This document shows positions 20,980-31,447 of a stretch of 64,000 nt of DNA, piece by piece (position 1 is the stretch's first letter; the number at the start of each line of letters is the position of its first letter). The DNA is from Sinohyriopsis cumingii (taxonomy: Eukaryota > Mollusca > Bivalvia > Unionida > Unionidae): positions 6,632,501-6,696,500 of the forward strand of contig JAPYKE020000037.1 of NCBI GenBank assembly GCA_028554795.2, given 5' to 3'. The notes under the pieces are model-generated. The model did not search any database. It was not told where the DNA came from and was given only the letters and a program-made list of their open reading frames with translations. The translations under genes and the position numbers were made by a program.

Positions 20980-21904
20980 TTAAGAGTCGTGAGAGAACCG
21001 TTTTCGAAAATGGAGTTTTACCGTGAATTTTCCTTTGGTGAATGAAATATTTTGTTCCAGATCTCCTTTTATAGCAATGTTGACCGTGTCCAAATACGAC
21101 TTGCTGACCGGCAAATAGTGAGGATGGACAAATTCGCGGTGGACGTGGTAAGTGTTTCCACCTTCCTCGTCAGCATCTGTGGCAGAATCCACTTTGAAAG
21201 GAATGACACGCAGTAACGGTACGGAGGTGTGTCCCACCACGTTGTACTCCACCACATCGGAATACACAAACATCAAATTCAGTCCTTGGTTCAGTTCTAC
21301 CGGGGCACGAAATAACTTGCTAAAAGACTCGTTGTCGTAAACGATGGGTAATTCGTTTTTCTTGATCATGGTCTTTCTCATGTCCATGTCTCCGCCCAAC
21401 ATGTCAAACAATTCAGGACAAAATAAAATGGACAGGATTTTACTCCGTTCAAATTTCATCAAGAAGCGACGAGCTGCTTTGTGGTACTCCATGGTGACAT
21501 TTTTGTTGACATGCTCCAAAGCTTTCAGAAACACGACATTAAATCTGGAGGCTATGGTGCTGACCAAATGTTGACCACTAAAATAATAGCCTGGGGGAAT
21601 GAACAAGTGATAGGTGGTGTACTTTTGTGTACGGGTTTTCTTGTCATATTTGACATTGCTATCCATCCACTGTTGCATTTGCTCGTCATGAACTTCCACA
21701 TCAAAAAAATTTTCATTGGGAAGGACATTGAGGACTTGGGTCGGGTGAATGATTTCTACTAAAGCCACTTCCCAATGGGCTTCGTGATCTAACTGGATGG
21801 CCTGAGGTAATTTGGCCGTGTAAACAGCACAACGTGTTCTTGGGAAACACCTCCATGGAACTGTCACTGGGTAAAGTTAAGTAAAATTGGTTTTGGTGAC
21901 TCAT
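20980..21904 (-). pseudogene. mCP: penton-like minor capsid protein, element A
   Basis: The N-terminal segment NQFYLTLPSDSSMEVFP and the later WEVALVEIIHPTQVLNVLP, with a C-terminus LHFRKRFSHDS, fit the single-jelly-roll penton-type minor capsid protein of Polintons. It lies between the PX-like gene and the two-TM gene, the usual neighbourhood. The gene is broken, about one break. Copies in B and B' are also broken. Confidence 0.75.
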
Positions 21905-22317
21905 AATTCCAGAGTTCTGTGGCTGTCCGAGGGGTTAGTGGACGTCAGAGGCGTGTCTCCGTCTAAAATGGGGTTCTGGTTGTGATTGAAGTGGTGACTG
22001 GCACTGGCACTGGACACAAGGTTCCCGTGGTTCCCGTTCGAGGTGAATTTCAGGGAGGGATTAGGAAGCAGGTAACCGATGCAACTGCTCAATAAAATGG
22101 TCCACAATTGTTTGTCTCCTTGTTGCAAACTCAAATTGGCGATGGCTGCCCCGATGACACAATACACCACGAAGATTTGGCAGAAAAAGACGATTTGCGT
22201 TTTAGGCACACGTTCTCCACACCACACCCACAAGGGTTGTTTTTGTAAATCTTGCACAGAAGAACTAGGTGAAGGAGGAGTGGTCGACGTAGCTGCGTCT
22301 GCTGTGTGAAAGGGCAT
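21901..22317 (-). CDS. two-TM membrane protein, element A
   Basis: From the ATG at 22315-22317 the protein starts MPFHTADAATSTTPPSP, a Thr/Pro-rich N-terminus. A first membrane segment reads VFFCQIFVVYCVIGAAIANL and a second WTILLSSCIGYLLPNPSLK. A polar Asn/Ser-rich tail follows. Small proteins with this paired hydrophobic pattern and the SSCIGYLLPNP motif are common beside capsid genes in invertebrate Polintons; their role is not known to me. It overlaps the minor capsid start by 4 bp and its ATG lies just before the end of the integrase. Confidence 0.65.
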   Translation of the reverse strand: MPFHTADAATSTTPPSPSSSVQDLQKQPLWVWCGERVPKTQIVFFCQIFVVYCVIGAAIANLSLQQGDKQLWTILLSSCIGYLLPNPSLKFTSNGNHGNLVSSASASHHFNHNQNPILDGDTPLTSTNPSDSHRTLEL

Positions 22318-22322
22318 GATGG

Positions 22323-23432
22323 TCACTTCTTTTTATAGTCGATGACTTGCGAAGCGTCGATCCAAGAATCAACACTGGGTGGATATCCTTTCCAACGTAC
22401 TTTGACTTCTTTGACACGTCGTTTGCCCACTTTACGGGTTCTGCGTTCGAGAATGCTTTCGATGTCGTACACGTCGTCTTCTTTTTTGGTGACACGTTGT
22501 AACTCGGGCAAATAAAACGTTCCTTTGAGCACTTCTCCGTTCATGTCTTCCAATTTATAGACGGTAGGATGACGGCCATGCACTCGTCCAGTGACGCGAA
22601 ACAATTCGGTCGTCCAGTTAGGTAAGTAACCTTTGTCGAAAGTGCGTTTGGTTTTGCCAATGCGCACCCAATCTCCTACAGCCAACATTCCACTTTTCTC
22701 GGGGACAGCCCTCGTCGGGGACGTACCAAACAGGCGCTCAAACACCAACACTTCGTTCTCGGGAGTCACGTCTTGCGGGGCACGTCCGATGCTTCGATGG
22801 TAAGATTGGTTGTACGCTTGCACCAGGTGCGGTAAGATGTCGATGTACTTCAGAGTGTGGTGATGCGTAAAATATTTCCACATGCGTTCTTTCAAAGTGC
22901 GTTGAAAACGTTCCACGATGCTGGCTTTGGTTTCGGGATTCTCAGTGGTAAAAAAATGAATGTCACGTTTCTTTAATTCTTTTTGGAAAGCTTGGTTCAG
23001 AAATTCGGTGCCTTTGTCCGTTTGCCATCGAAGAGGGTGACGACCGCTTTGTTTCAACACCCGTTGCAGGGCTCGCACTAACTCGCTGCTCGATTTGGAA
23101 GTCAAGGGCACGACCCAGGCAAATTTGGAAAAGACGTCGATGACACAAAACAAATATTTGTAGCCACGATTGTAGCTGGCCAAATGAGAGACATCGGCTA
23201 AATCGGCTTGCCATTGATGATCGATGCCTTCCACTCGGGTGCGACTTCTGGCAAACTTGCGTCGAATGGGTTTGTGTAAAGTGTAGGTAGCTTGTTCTTG
23301 TAACCATCGTTGCACTTGAGGTAAACGGAGACTTTTCAGTCGCGTTTTGGCAGCACGATACAATTTTTGAACTCCTGCGTAACCTGCAGGATGGGAGGGA
23401 TCGTAGTAAATGCTGGCTAAGACTTTTTCCAT
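22323..23432 (-). CDS. INT: retroviral-type integrase with chromodomain, element A
   Basis: The 369-aa frame from the ATG at 23430-23432 looks whole. An HHCC-like N-terminus is not obvious. The rve core carries the catalytic acids in WQADLADVSH, WQTDKGTEF and ETKASIVERFQRTLKER (DDE). The C-terminus YDIESILERR-VKVRWKGYPPSVDSW is a chromodomain. Integrases of this build insert Polintons and may direct them to marked chromatin. There is no reverse transcriptase or gag, so this is not an LTR element. B and B' carry broken versions. Confidence 0.9.
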   Translation of the reverse strand: MEKVLASIYYDPSHPAGYAGVQKLYRAAKTRLKSLRLPQVQRWLQEQATYTLHKPIRRKFARSRTRVEGIDHQWQADLADVSHLASYNRGYKYLFCVIDVFSKFAWVVPLTSKSSSELVRALQRVLKQSGRHPLRWQTDKGTEFLNQAFQKELKKRDIHFFTTENPETKASIVERFQRTLKERMWKYFTHHHTLKYIDILPHLVQAYNQSYHRSIGRAPQDVTPENEVLVFERLFGTSPTRAVPEKSGMLAVGDWVRIGKTKRTFDKGYLPNWTTELFRVTGRVHGRHPTVYKLEDMNGEVLKGTFYLPELQRVTKKEDDVYDIESILERRTRKVGKRRVKEVKVRWKGYPPSVDSWIDASQVIDYKKK

Positions 23433-23456
23433 TTTTTTTTTGTGTTGGTTGGTGTG

Positions 23457-24077
23457 TTAATAAGACACCCACTCTTGGAGGATGCTACTCTTTTTCTCTT
23501 GGGGTATTTTCTTGGATTGCAATGCTTTGCGTGTGCGGCCAGCAATAGGTGTCGAAGAGGAGAAGGATGTCTGAGCGGGGGATATCGGTTCTTGTTTCAC
23601 TTCTGTCTTCACTTCTGTCTTCACTTTCTTTTTCTCTTGTGAGGAAGAAGGGGTGGCCATCATCTTTTTAATCCATCCAATTCTGGAGGTAGGTGGTGTT
23701 GTTAACTTGCGTACTTTTTCTGGTGGAGTTTGAAACCCTTCTTCTTCTTCTCCTTTTTCTGTCTTGGTCACGGGTACTGGTGGTACTGGTACTGGTACTG
23801 GTACTGGTGATGGTGCTGGACTTTTCATCAAGGTCTTAAAATCTTTCAGAGTGGGTAGAGCTGTTTCGTCTAAAGCTTTCTGGTGAAAGAGTTGCAGTCG
23901 TTGCAAGAGTTGACCGTACTTTTGCGATTTTTCTGTTTCGGACAAATCTTGGCGATCCATTAAGGACTGCAATTCGTGTTGTAACTGGGACATCTCGCTC
24001 AAATGGGGATTGGGAGGTAAATGCGGGGTGTGTTGTTCTTGCCACCGATGGTATTCCATCAATCGTTTGTAATTCAC
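23457..24077 (-). CDS. Pro-rich protein next to integrase, element A
   Basis: The frame of about 206 aa has an N-terminal helical part (QLQHELQSLMDRQDLSETEK), a PVPVPVPVPPVPV proline stretch, and a Lys/Thr-rich C-terminus with TPPEKVRKLTTPP. The start is uncertain because the frame opens without an ATG; the first in-frame Met is MEYHRWQEQ. The B homologue starts MERRKLALVPYKRW. It is conserved in position in A, B and B'. I do not recognise a domain; a structural or terminal-protein role cannot be told apart. Confidence 0.55.
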   Translation of the reverse strand: MNYKRLMEYHRWQEQHTPHLPPNPHLSEMSQLQHELQSLMDRQDLSETEKSQKYGQLLQRLQLFHQKALDETALPTLKDFKTLMKSPAPSPVPVPVPVPPVPVTKTEKGEEEEGFQTPPEKVRKLTTPPTSRIGWIKKMMATPSSSQEKKKVKTEVKTEVKQEPISPAQTSFSSSTPIAGRTRKALQSKKIPQEKKSSILQEWVSY

Positions 24078-24150
24078 TAAAGCTAGTTTTCGTCGTTCCA
24101 GGGGGTTGTCAGGGGTCGATTCTGAGGTCTTGGAACTTCCGAGGCCTTTT

Positions 24151-24537
24151 TATCTTGCTCCCACCAGTCCTCCCAACATGGTTCCCAAGACTCCTTTCAG
24201 TATGGGGCCTAACAAGAGAAATAAAATACCTCCACGTTGCACTAACATCTTCTTTTTTTGACGAATGGGAATTTTTGTTTTGAACCATTTAGCGAAGAAC
24301 GTGACGATGTTTGCCTAAGCATTGTTTCTGGTGTTTGGACAAAGGGATCGTGCCTTTCAAAACGTTCAAACAACATTCGCACACGGTATCGATGACCTCT
24401 TTGGAGGCTGTTTGAATGAGTTTTTTTCGTAGGGGTGGAGAAGCTTTGGACAGGACAGATAACATGTCCCCATGTTTGACTAAACGTGGTGGCAGTCCTT
24501 TCCTTTTCTTTCCTTGGGGTTTTCTGGAGGGTGACAT
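24151..24537 (-). pseudogene. small basic protein, element A
   Basis: From the ATG at 24535-24537 it reads MSPSRKPQGKKRKGLPPR, then SVLSKASPPLRKKLIQTASK and CECCLNVLKGTIPLSKHQK. Proteins with this ASPPLRKKL...CECCLNVLKG...PLS pattern and a hydrophobic glycine-rich C-terminus (seen whole in B at 43059-43436) are frequent in animal Polintons, function unknown. TATAAATAAGG lies about 60 bp upstream. The copy in A looks broken near its end. Confidence 0.6.
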
Positions 24538-24596
24538 CTTTGAGTCTTCAGGAGCACCAAAAAAACACTGATACCCGACTTGGTCACAGGCCTTAT

Positions 24597-25517
24597 TTAT
24601 ACTGGAACGCGTCGCCACTGATTGTCTTTACGTCGTATCAGTTTGAGGACAGGCATGACACGTCGTGCAGGGGTACGTAACGGACTAAATCGAGCCAGTT
24701 CTTGCTTGGACAAATCCAGTAAACTTTGTAACATGCCCGATCTTTCTTGAACTTTGATTTTGGGAGAAGGTACTTTGTGAGCAGCAGCCACTGCCACTAA
24801 ATTAGAAGGTCCTGCCACTGGGGAAGTTCTTTTTGGGGTCATCAACGGAGAAGTTCTTGGTGTGATCAACGTCTCCAAGTACTCTTCAGTTCTGGGTGTC
24901 ATTAACGGAGAAGTGGACAAACGTGAAGCTGCCGGAGACACAGTCACCGCCGTGGCAGGTCGTGGTTTGCGAGTGTAAGGTTGCGTCCTGGCCGAAGTGC
25001 CTCTCTTGCGACTAGTTTTCTGTGGACTTTTCTTTTTCTGGGGGCTTCTTTTCTTTTTCCGGGGTGATGGTGGTGTCTGGTCAGAGGAGGGTCCTGCCAC
25101 TGGAGAAGTTCTCCTTGGGGACCTGGTCTTTTTCTTCTTGGGGCTTCGTTGGACTTTTGTCTTGGGGATAACTTTGGGGGCATTAGGATCCCATCTTAAG
25201 AGTGAGCGAATGATGACCCCTCCTAGAGTACCGCTCCCTCCAGGTTTCAAAATGATTTGTTTTTTGGTTTGAGTGTCGATGCGGGGATCGGCCAGTTGGA
25301 CCAAAGCGACTTTGTTTCGATCGAAAAAGCGTTTGGTTTGATGAGGAATCTGAATGATTCCTTGGAGTAATTGACGTGCCGTCACCGTGAACCATCGTAA
25401 GACTTCTTTGAGACTAGCTTCTAAGACACGAGCTCGTGTTTGTGGATCTTTTTCTCGACTGATGCCATACAAGGCACGAATCAATTTGACGGGAAGATGC
25501 GACTGAAGGGACGTCAT
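24597..25517 (-). CDS. Lys/Ser/Pro-rich core-like protein, element A
   Basis: The 306-aa frame starts MTSLQSHLPVKLIRALYG at the ATG 25515-25517. The first 110 residues are globular (VLRWFTVTARQLLQGIIQIP). The centre is a strongly basic SPRKKKRSPQKKK-type repeat region, followed by Ser/Pro/Thr-rich repeats and a basic end. This layout suggests a DNA-condensing or core protein. TATAAAAACC lies upstream at about 25556-25566. Whole in A, broken in B. Confidence 0.6.
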   Translation of the reverse strand: MTSLQSHLPVKLIRALYGISREKDPQTRARVLEASLKEVLRWFTVTARQLLQGIIQIPHQTKRFFDRNKVALVQLADPRIDTQTKKQIILKPGGSGTLGGVIIRSLLRWDPNAPKVIPKTKVQRSPKKKKTRSPRRTSPVAGPSSDQTPPSPRKKKRSPQKKKSPQKTSRKRGTSARTQPYTRKPRPATAVTVSPAASRLSTSPLMTPRTEEYLETLITPRTSPLMTPKRTSPVAGPSNLVAVAAAHKVPSPKIKVQERSGMLQSLLDLSKQELARFSPLRTPARRVMPVLKLIRRKDNQWRRVPV

Positions 25518-25571
25518 GTTCGCACTGAGAGTGAGACAGACGAAAAAGGGTCTGAGGTTTTTATAGATTTT

Positions 25572-26314
25572 TTATGGGGAGTGAAATGAAGTCGAGGACG
25601 GAGACGTGTACAGGACAGGCCCTCCGTCTTGGCACCAGTGGTGAAACAATTTGGTACGAAATCGCAAATCATCGGGAGTCGTAGGTTTCAAATCGACGAG
25701 TAAATAGGCGTGTGGCGTTTGAGTGGCATCGTCGTACGCCTGAGTCAGCCAAGGCGTTCCTAACTGTTTGGCTAAGACTTGCACTTGCGATTTATCTCGA
25801 GAATTTTAAACAAGACCACGTAATGCGCATTGAGACTGATGGTGCGATGGGCTTTACTTTGTTGAAACAAATTTTGGGTGATGTAAACGACACTGGCATT
25901 ACGGTGATGCCCTTTGCGCGTGAACCACAGTTTAATTTCTTCTTCGTCTTCTCCTAACATGTCGTCGAAAATGACCAAATGGGTTTGACGGGAGTCAGAG
26001 ACGATGCCATCGTCTTCTTTAGGAATGCCTTCCACAAACACGATGGAATCGCCTTGACTTTCTCGCAAGAGGCTGTACGCCGATTGCCACTCTTTGTAAC
26101 ACCACACGATCCGTTGAGGTGGCCGATCGATCAAATGATGTTTATGTTCGATCAAACGTTTGACGAATTCAATTTTGCCAGAACCGCTAGGTCCAGCAAT
26201 GAGCATGTTAAAGGGATGGCGAAGATACAAAGCCTCCCAACTGGCACGATCTAAGTGTTCGTCGATGACTTTGACAGTAGAGGAAGAGGGAGCAGAGACA
26301 GTAGAGGTAGCCAT
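25572..26314 (-). pseudogene. ATPase: FtsK/HerA-type packaging ATPase, element A
   Basis: From MATSTVSAPSSSTVKVIDEH (ATG 26312-26314) the protein has Walker A GPSGSGK in FNMLIAGPSGSGKIEF, Walker B in HLVIFDDMLGEDEEE and a sensor-like VVYITQNLFQQSK. This is the A32/HerA-FtsK-type genome-packaging ATPase of Polintons. The far C-terminal part (DLKPTTPDDLRFRTKLF) is a tail seen in this family. The gene appears broken near its C-terminus, about one break. TATATAAAC lies about 50 bp upstream. Confidence 0.85.
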
Positions 26315-26385
26315 GGTGTGAGGAATGTCACTTGTGACAAGAAAAAACAAACAAGACAAGAGTTTATATACTTTTTCAGAACACG

Positions 26386-26391
26386 TTTATT
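26386..26391 (-). terminator. AATAAA polyadenylation signal
   Basis: AATAAA on the minus strand about 150 bp past the stop of the small frame at 26541 and downstream of polB. It lies just above the ATPase promoter. B has the same at 45303-45308. Confidence 0.55.
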
Positions 26392-26540
26392 GAATGTTTT
26401 TTTTCAAACATGAATACGAAAGACAAAAATGCATAAAAGCCAAAGGCTTAAGTACAAGAATAAAAGGCACATGATAACCATGAACGTGGAATAAACACAA
26501 GTGTCTGTACAACATGTTTTGGGTAAAGTTCTAACCAGTT

Positions 26541-26810
26541 CTATAGTAGGGGTAAGGTCACACAAGTGTCCTCCCGAAAGGGTCTTTCAGGCCTGTCCAC
26601 GACAGTCCTGTCCTGGGTGACGGGTTCTTCTGGCACCGTCACTAACACAGGTTGAAAAGTAACTTTTTTCCTTGAATAACTCTCGTGCATACTGGGCCAC
26701 CTCTTGTGTCCAAGCCTCAAAACCCTGGTCTCGGTGATGTCCAACATTTGACTCCTAACCAATCTGGTTTCTTCTTCGTCAACGACATGGTAAGTTACTT
26801 CAATGAACAA
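26541..26810 (-). CDS. short accessory frame after polB, element A
   Basis: An open frame of up to 89 aa with a C-terminus KVTFQPVLVTVPEEPVTQ. The same C-terminus occurs in B (about 45316-45620) behind a different, longer accessory block. In A the space between polB and this frame is almost nil, whereas in B about 2 kb of accessory genes sit there. The first codon is not ATG. A remnant is as likely as a gene. Confidence 0.35.
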   Translation of the reverse strand: MFIEVTYHVVDEEETRLVRSQMLDITETRVLRLGHKRWPSMHESYSRKKVTFQPVLVTVPEEPVTQDRTVVDRPERPFREDTCVTLPLL

Positions 26811-26814
26811 TGAA

Positions 26815-29800
26815 CTATCGATCTTGCCTAGGGTTCCTTTTCATATACAGACCAATACCGACGTGACCGTACGGTAAGGTGAAGTGATTGGGAAGTCGCA
26901 CTCGTTTCTGGTATACAATTTGATAGACTTTTTCCAAGGGTCGACTGACGATGTGGTGAGTGGGTAAACGTACAATCTTGTTCGGTTGATAGGTGGTCAC
27001 TTTAAAGTTTCCATCCTCTCCCGATTGCAAGGCTTCTTTCAATACCCCAAAGTTGACCACTCGACTGGTACGATGATTCAGAGTCAGTCCTTTCACTTTG
27101 CACGTCGTGTGCACTTCTCCTTGTTTGTCCCGGTATTCGTAGCCGTAATTTTTGGGACCACCACTGACGAAACTTAGAATCTTGTCGTCGGGATGCTCGT
27201 CTGTCCAGGCTCCTAAACGGTCTCCTTCGAAGTCAGGGTGCTGTTGACTCGGGTGATGGATGTAAATGCAACTGTCCGTGTCAAAGTACAGGACGCGTTC
27301 CCCTAACAGTTCTAAAGCTTCGTACAATTTTAAGCGAGCATGAGCTGTCACGTAAGCCGCAATGATGACGTTTCCAAAAGGGTCGTCTTGTACAAAGTCC
27401 AGATCTTCTTCGTAATTGACCAAGATCAAATCCTCTCGAACGACGTCCACGTGTTTCATGTATTTGGTTTTGTCGTGAATCATCTGGAAGTAGCGGGAAG
27501 GTTCTGTCAAATATTCCGTCTTGGGTAAACACGGTCGTTGTGCCATTTTACCCCACAAGCAATTTAACATCACTTTGGCAAACGATCGCCTGCCTTCGTT
27601 ATTTTCGATGTGGTCTAAAGAGATGCCTTGTTGTGCGTAGTATTTCTCTTTGAATTGTATTTGGTCTTCGGGAGTGTGACACCAGGAAGGATAGCCGCTG
27701 GCTTCTTGTTTCAGTTTCAAAAAGGCATCCACGTAGTCAGCGAAAATGCCTTTCTGAGTAGGGTCACCCTTGTGGTACTGTTGTGTCTTGGGAAAGTGGC
27801 AAATTTCGTACACTTCTAACAGTTGGTATCCCATGTCCAGAGCTTTGAACAATTCCATGCTGACCCAGGTTCTCGTCAAGGCAGGTTCTTCCTGGCTGTG
27901 ATGGCAAGGCTGGTCCTGGTTGCACGTTTCGGCACAAGTACGGCACAAGGGAAACATCAGTTTGCCTTGACAATGGTGAGGTAAGACGGGATGGTATAGG
28001 TTCGTGGGAGGCAAAACTTTACACTTGATCAAGCCTTCGTATTGTCGAATGTTTTTCAGGTCGATGTGTTCCGTGAACAATTGCGGGTGCCCTACAGGAA
28101 AGCGACAATATTTGCACACGTAGAGATACAGCGAACACACGTCCAAGTATTTGATTTCTTCTCCTTTCTCTTCGTCGGCTTGGTACAGCAAACAGGTGGC
28201 ATTGGTCCTTCCTCCGTACAAACTATCCCTCGGGTTCAGCGGGTCCATGAACTGGTAACTTTCCACGAGACGTTTAAACTCGGGATCGGTTTTCAAACGG
28301 TGATCGTACTCGTGTTCCCACATTTCCACCACTTGGTATCCTTGCTGTTCTAACTTTAGGCGTCGCTGACAAGTGTCCTGGTACAAGTCTTCCATGGTTC
28401 GTTGCAAAAACTGATTTTTAGTGCCACGGTCAGGGTAACAGACGGGACATCCGTGAAATAAGCAACCGTTAAACTCGTACACGATCTTGGGGTTTTCTAA
28501 GTCCCAGCCATCTACCGAATACGTTCCGATGGTCTTTTCGCCTCCTCCGTTGCGGGCATGCTGAATCCATTTGTCTTCCTTGTCGCACAAGTAATGTAAC
28601 CAACGTAGGGCTTTGATCGAGTATTGACGCTTGACATAGTGGGTCGTTTGAGGACTGATGACAGCCACGGTGTTTTCAGGCATGAATCGTTGGCGGTACA
28701 CTAAGGAACACGCTTTGGCAATGGTGCAAGCTTCTTTCAAAGGATCGACCCCTCCGTGTTCCATGAACAGTTCTCGAAATTTTCCACAGCAACGCCGTAA
28801 AATGTCCACGTCGGAACGACAATACTTTAACATTTCTTCCTGAAAGTCGAAAGGGTCCGAGGCGTGAGCTTGGTACCAAGCGTAGAAAGCTTCTCGTTGT
28901 TCGGTACGCATGTTGTCGGGGTCGTAATAGTGAGCCTCAGGCAAATGGGGTAGAACAGCATGTTGATTGGCTTCCGTATTGAAAAAGTGTGGAAAGTACC
29001 CTTTAGCCATTTCTGTCATTCCAAACGTTTTAGGCATTCGGCTCAAAGGCATGGCCAAGTAACTCATCGAATCTTTAAACTGTACTTGTCCCACTTGCAT
29101 GAAAATGATTTTGGCTCCGTTCAAAATCACTTTAGGACGTTCGGTGCCATGTTCCGTATAGTACCTCAAAAGAAACTGTCCATCGTATCCGGAGAAATTG
29201 TGAGCCATCACTGTGGCATGACGATGACAATCTCCGTAACGTTCGATGTCCTCTTGGCTCCACGTCTTGTCGTGTTTGGTCCCCGAAAGATTTTTTCACG
29301 CCCTCCAGGAATCTTGCTGCAGTGAGGGCAATGACTGAAGATAGGTTCTTGAATGCACTTCTCGCACGCTCGATGAGCCACGCAGAAATTAGGGATGTGA
29401 ATGCCAGTCTCTTGCATGCATTCGAAATCGAAAAAGATGAAATCGCCTTTCTTCTTGTGACCGTCCTCTTTCTCTGGTGGGGGTTGGTATTTTTGCACGT
29501 AGCATTCGTGTTCCAAGTCCACGATGTGGTGACAAATGTGACATTTTTTCTTTCCTCGACATACGTGTGCTTGGCATTGTTGGTAAGTATGCCTTGTCCA
29601 CAGGTAGGGCACAATCTCAAGAGCTGACAAGCACATTTCTGCTGTGAACCTTGTGTCTTCAGATGTTGCTGGTAACAGGCAGGGCTCACAAACGTACGCA
29701 GACAAGTTGAACAAGGCACTGGTTCTTCGCTCAGACAGGGTGGAGAGGCCAAACATCCTGGGCATTTCAATCCACAATGCTTGTGTTGCTCTCGATTGTT

Positions 29801-30841
29801 ATAACCATAATCACATTTCTCACAATAATAACCGTATCCCAGGAATCCAGTGATACTGGTAATGGTATCGAAATGGTCATCGTGATGATAGACATGAATG
29901 TATTTTCCGTCCTTAAAGTCTTGGCCTCGAAACAACAGAGACCCGCGCATTTCTTGAGGATGCACTTTCAAGGTGTATCGTGGAGCTAGGGCATCTTGCA
30001 ATTTTTGCATCTCAGGAATGCCACAGGGTGTGTCTTTGGACAGGCCAGCTTGTTGCAACAGGAGTTCTGCTTCGTTTCGTTGTTTGGTTCGGTTCGATTT
30101 TCGAATGTTCTCCCAGGTTCTTTTCCATTCTACCGTGTCGTTCTTGTTGGCATAGGTTCGTCCCACCACGATGGCACGGGCTAAGCACATCTGGTCTTGA
30201 GGGTTGTTAATTCGGACGAGACTGTTTTTGGTGTTGCGAAGGTCGTCCACCAATAACATCTTTTTGCGTCCTGTCCCTTGAGGAAGAGAGACGTGAGCCA
30301 TTTTCAGTGTGGCTTTACCATCGGTGATGTCAAACTGGTCATTAGATTGTTGTACGTGTTGAATCTTGTCCATGATTTTGGAAGGGGTTAGTTCTGCAGG
30401 TCTGCTAAACTCGATCCAAACAGGGGATTTCAAACCGTCGTGATCTATGGATAGTGTCAAGCGATCGTCTTCTTTGGGTTGACATTGTCGCTTGAGTGCG
30501 GTGAGCAAAGAATCCCACATCTCGGTGATGAACCCTTCTGCTTTCTCCAAGGGTGCGTCGGCCTTGAAATCTTTAAACTTCACCGTGTAGGTGTAAGCCG
30601 TGGTTCTAAATTTTCTAGAGGAGCGCTTTTCCGTCTCTCGAATGGAATAGTATTTTTCAGGGTTGACTAAGGGTGACGAACTTGGTTTAGAGGTTTCAAA
30701 TTCTGGTTCACTCATGTCCTCTTCAAAATCACTGGCATGAATCTGTGCCAAGATTTCAGCCCTGGTACGAGGCGATAGATCACGTTTCTGCCTCTTACTT
30801 TCTTCTTCTTCTTTCTTCTCGAATGAATGGGATCGTTTCAT
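26815..30841 (-). pseudogene. POLB: protein-primed DNA polymerase B, element A
   Basis: The N-terminal part starts MKRSHSFEKKEEEESKRQKR (ATG 30839-30841). It carries a cysteine-rich region (CEKCDYGYNNREQHKHCG; CPGCLASPPC). An exonuclease region shows FFDFECM, HNFSGYDGQFLLRYY and YCRSDVDILRR. The palm has motif A DVCSLYLYVCKYCRFPVGHP, motif B KVMLNCLWGKM and motif C LYFDTDSCIYI. These mark a protein-primed family-B polymerase of Polinton type. The gene is broken (about two breaks) and the B copy at 47931-51933 shares the same state. This implies that duplication came after inactivation. TATAAATTA for this gene lies at about 30888-30895. Confidence 0.88.
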
Positions 30842-30976
30842 CTTGAGTGCAAAACGTCAAATGACTCAAGTTTAAACACCATAGACTAATTTATAGTCTT
30901 GGCAAACCAGCGTATATAAAAAGGGTGTGTGTCTTGTCCTTTCACTATTCATTTCACTCTCAAGCTGAGCACAACG
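30842..30976. promoter_or_regulatory. divergent promoter, polB and zinc-knuckle gene
   Basis: 135 bp separate two divergent ATGs. Minus-strand TATAAATTA lies at about 30887-30895 and serves polB. Plus-strand TATATAAAAAG lies at 30913-30923 and serves the zinc-knuckle gene. Both TATA boxes are 45-55 bp from their ATG, which leaves short leaders. Confidence 0.7.
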
Positions 30977-31447
30977 ATGGAAGAGACTACCCAGATGGAA
31001 CGTTTCGTCAGAGCTTTGCGAGGGGTCATTAGAAAATTCTCTTCAGACCAGCCGACGGACTACTCTCCTTCCTTTCGAGATAAAAGTCAAGATACTTGCT
31101 ATATCTGTCAGAAGAAAGGGCATTGGTCTTCAGAGTGTCCAGACCGTCAAAAAAGAACAAAAACAGGGGATAAAAAAGACAAAAGTCAAGATACCTGTTA
31201 TTATTGTAAAGAAAAAGGACATTGGTCTCCAGATTGCCCAAAAAAGAAACAAGAGGAGTCAGAAGAAAAGAAGGATTCTTCAGAAGAAGAGAGGGATTCT
31301 TCGGAAGAAGAGAGGGATTCTTCAGAGGAAGAAGAGGAAGAAAGAAGACAATTCTATTTAAAAGAGGCAAAGAAACAGGAGAAGAAAAGAAGAAGGGAAG
31401 AAAATGAGGAAAAAACGGTGAAGAAATTCAAAAAACAGAGAGACTAA
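30977..31447 (+). CDS. two-CCHC zinc-knuckle protein, element A
   Basis: The ATG at 30977 gives MEETTQMERFVRALRGVIRK. Two zinc knuckles follow: CYICQKKGHWSSECP and CYYCKEKGHWSPDCP (C-x2-C-x4-H-x4-C). Then comes an Asp/Ser/Glu-rich acidic repeat (DSSEEERDSSEEERDSSEEE) and a Lys/Arg/Glu tail. Zinc knuckles bind single-stranded nucleic acid; here the protein may coat DNA or bind RNA during replication. It is one of only two plus-strand genes in the element and shares a promoter with polB. No plus-oriented histone-like stem-loop follows it. Same sequence in B at 52069-52539. Confidence 0.8.
   Translation: MEETTQMERFVRALRGVIRKFSSDQPTDYSPSFRDKSQDTCYICQKKGHWSSECPDRQKRTKTGDKKDKSQDTCYYCKEKGHWSPDCPKKKQEESEEKKDSSEEERDSSEEERDSSEEEEEERRQFYLKEAKKQEKKRRREENEEKTVKKFKKQRD

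Noticed and set aside
22327-22336. TATA box for the two-TM gene
   Set aside because: TATAAAAAG is there but encodes the last residues of the integrase and is too close to the ATG to serve as a normal TATA box.
22323-23432. Gypsy-type chromovirus integrase
   Set aside because: Chromodomain integrases occur there too, but no gag, reverse transcriptase or LTR is near, and capsid, ATPase and polB neighbours with AG-starting inverted repeats make it a Polinton.
28042-29325. Plus-strand frames antisense to polB
   Set aside because: Shadow frames of the polymerase; no promoter, no conserved domain.
30929-31447. Retroviral nucleocapsid from an LTR element
   Set aside because: CCHC knuckles alone suggest gag, but there is no capsid domain, polymerase frame or LTR, and the gene shares a promoter with polB inside the Polinton.
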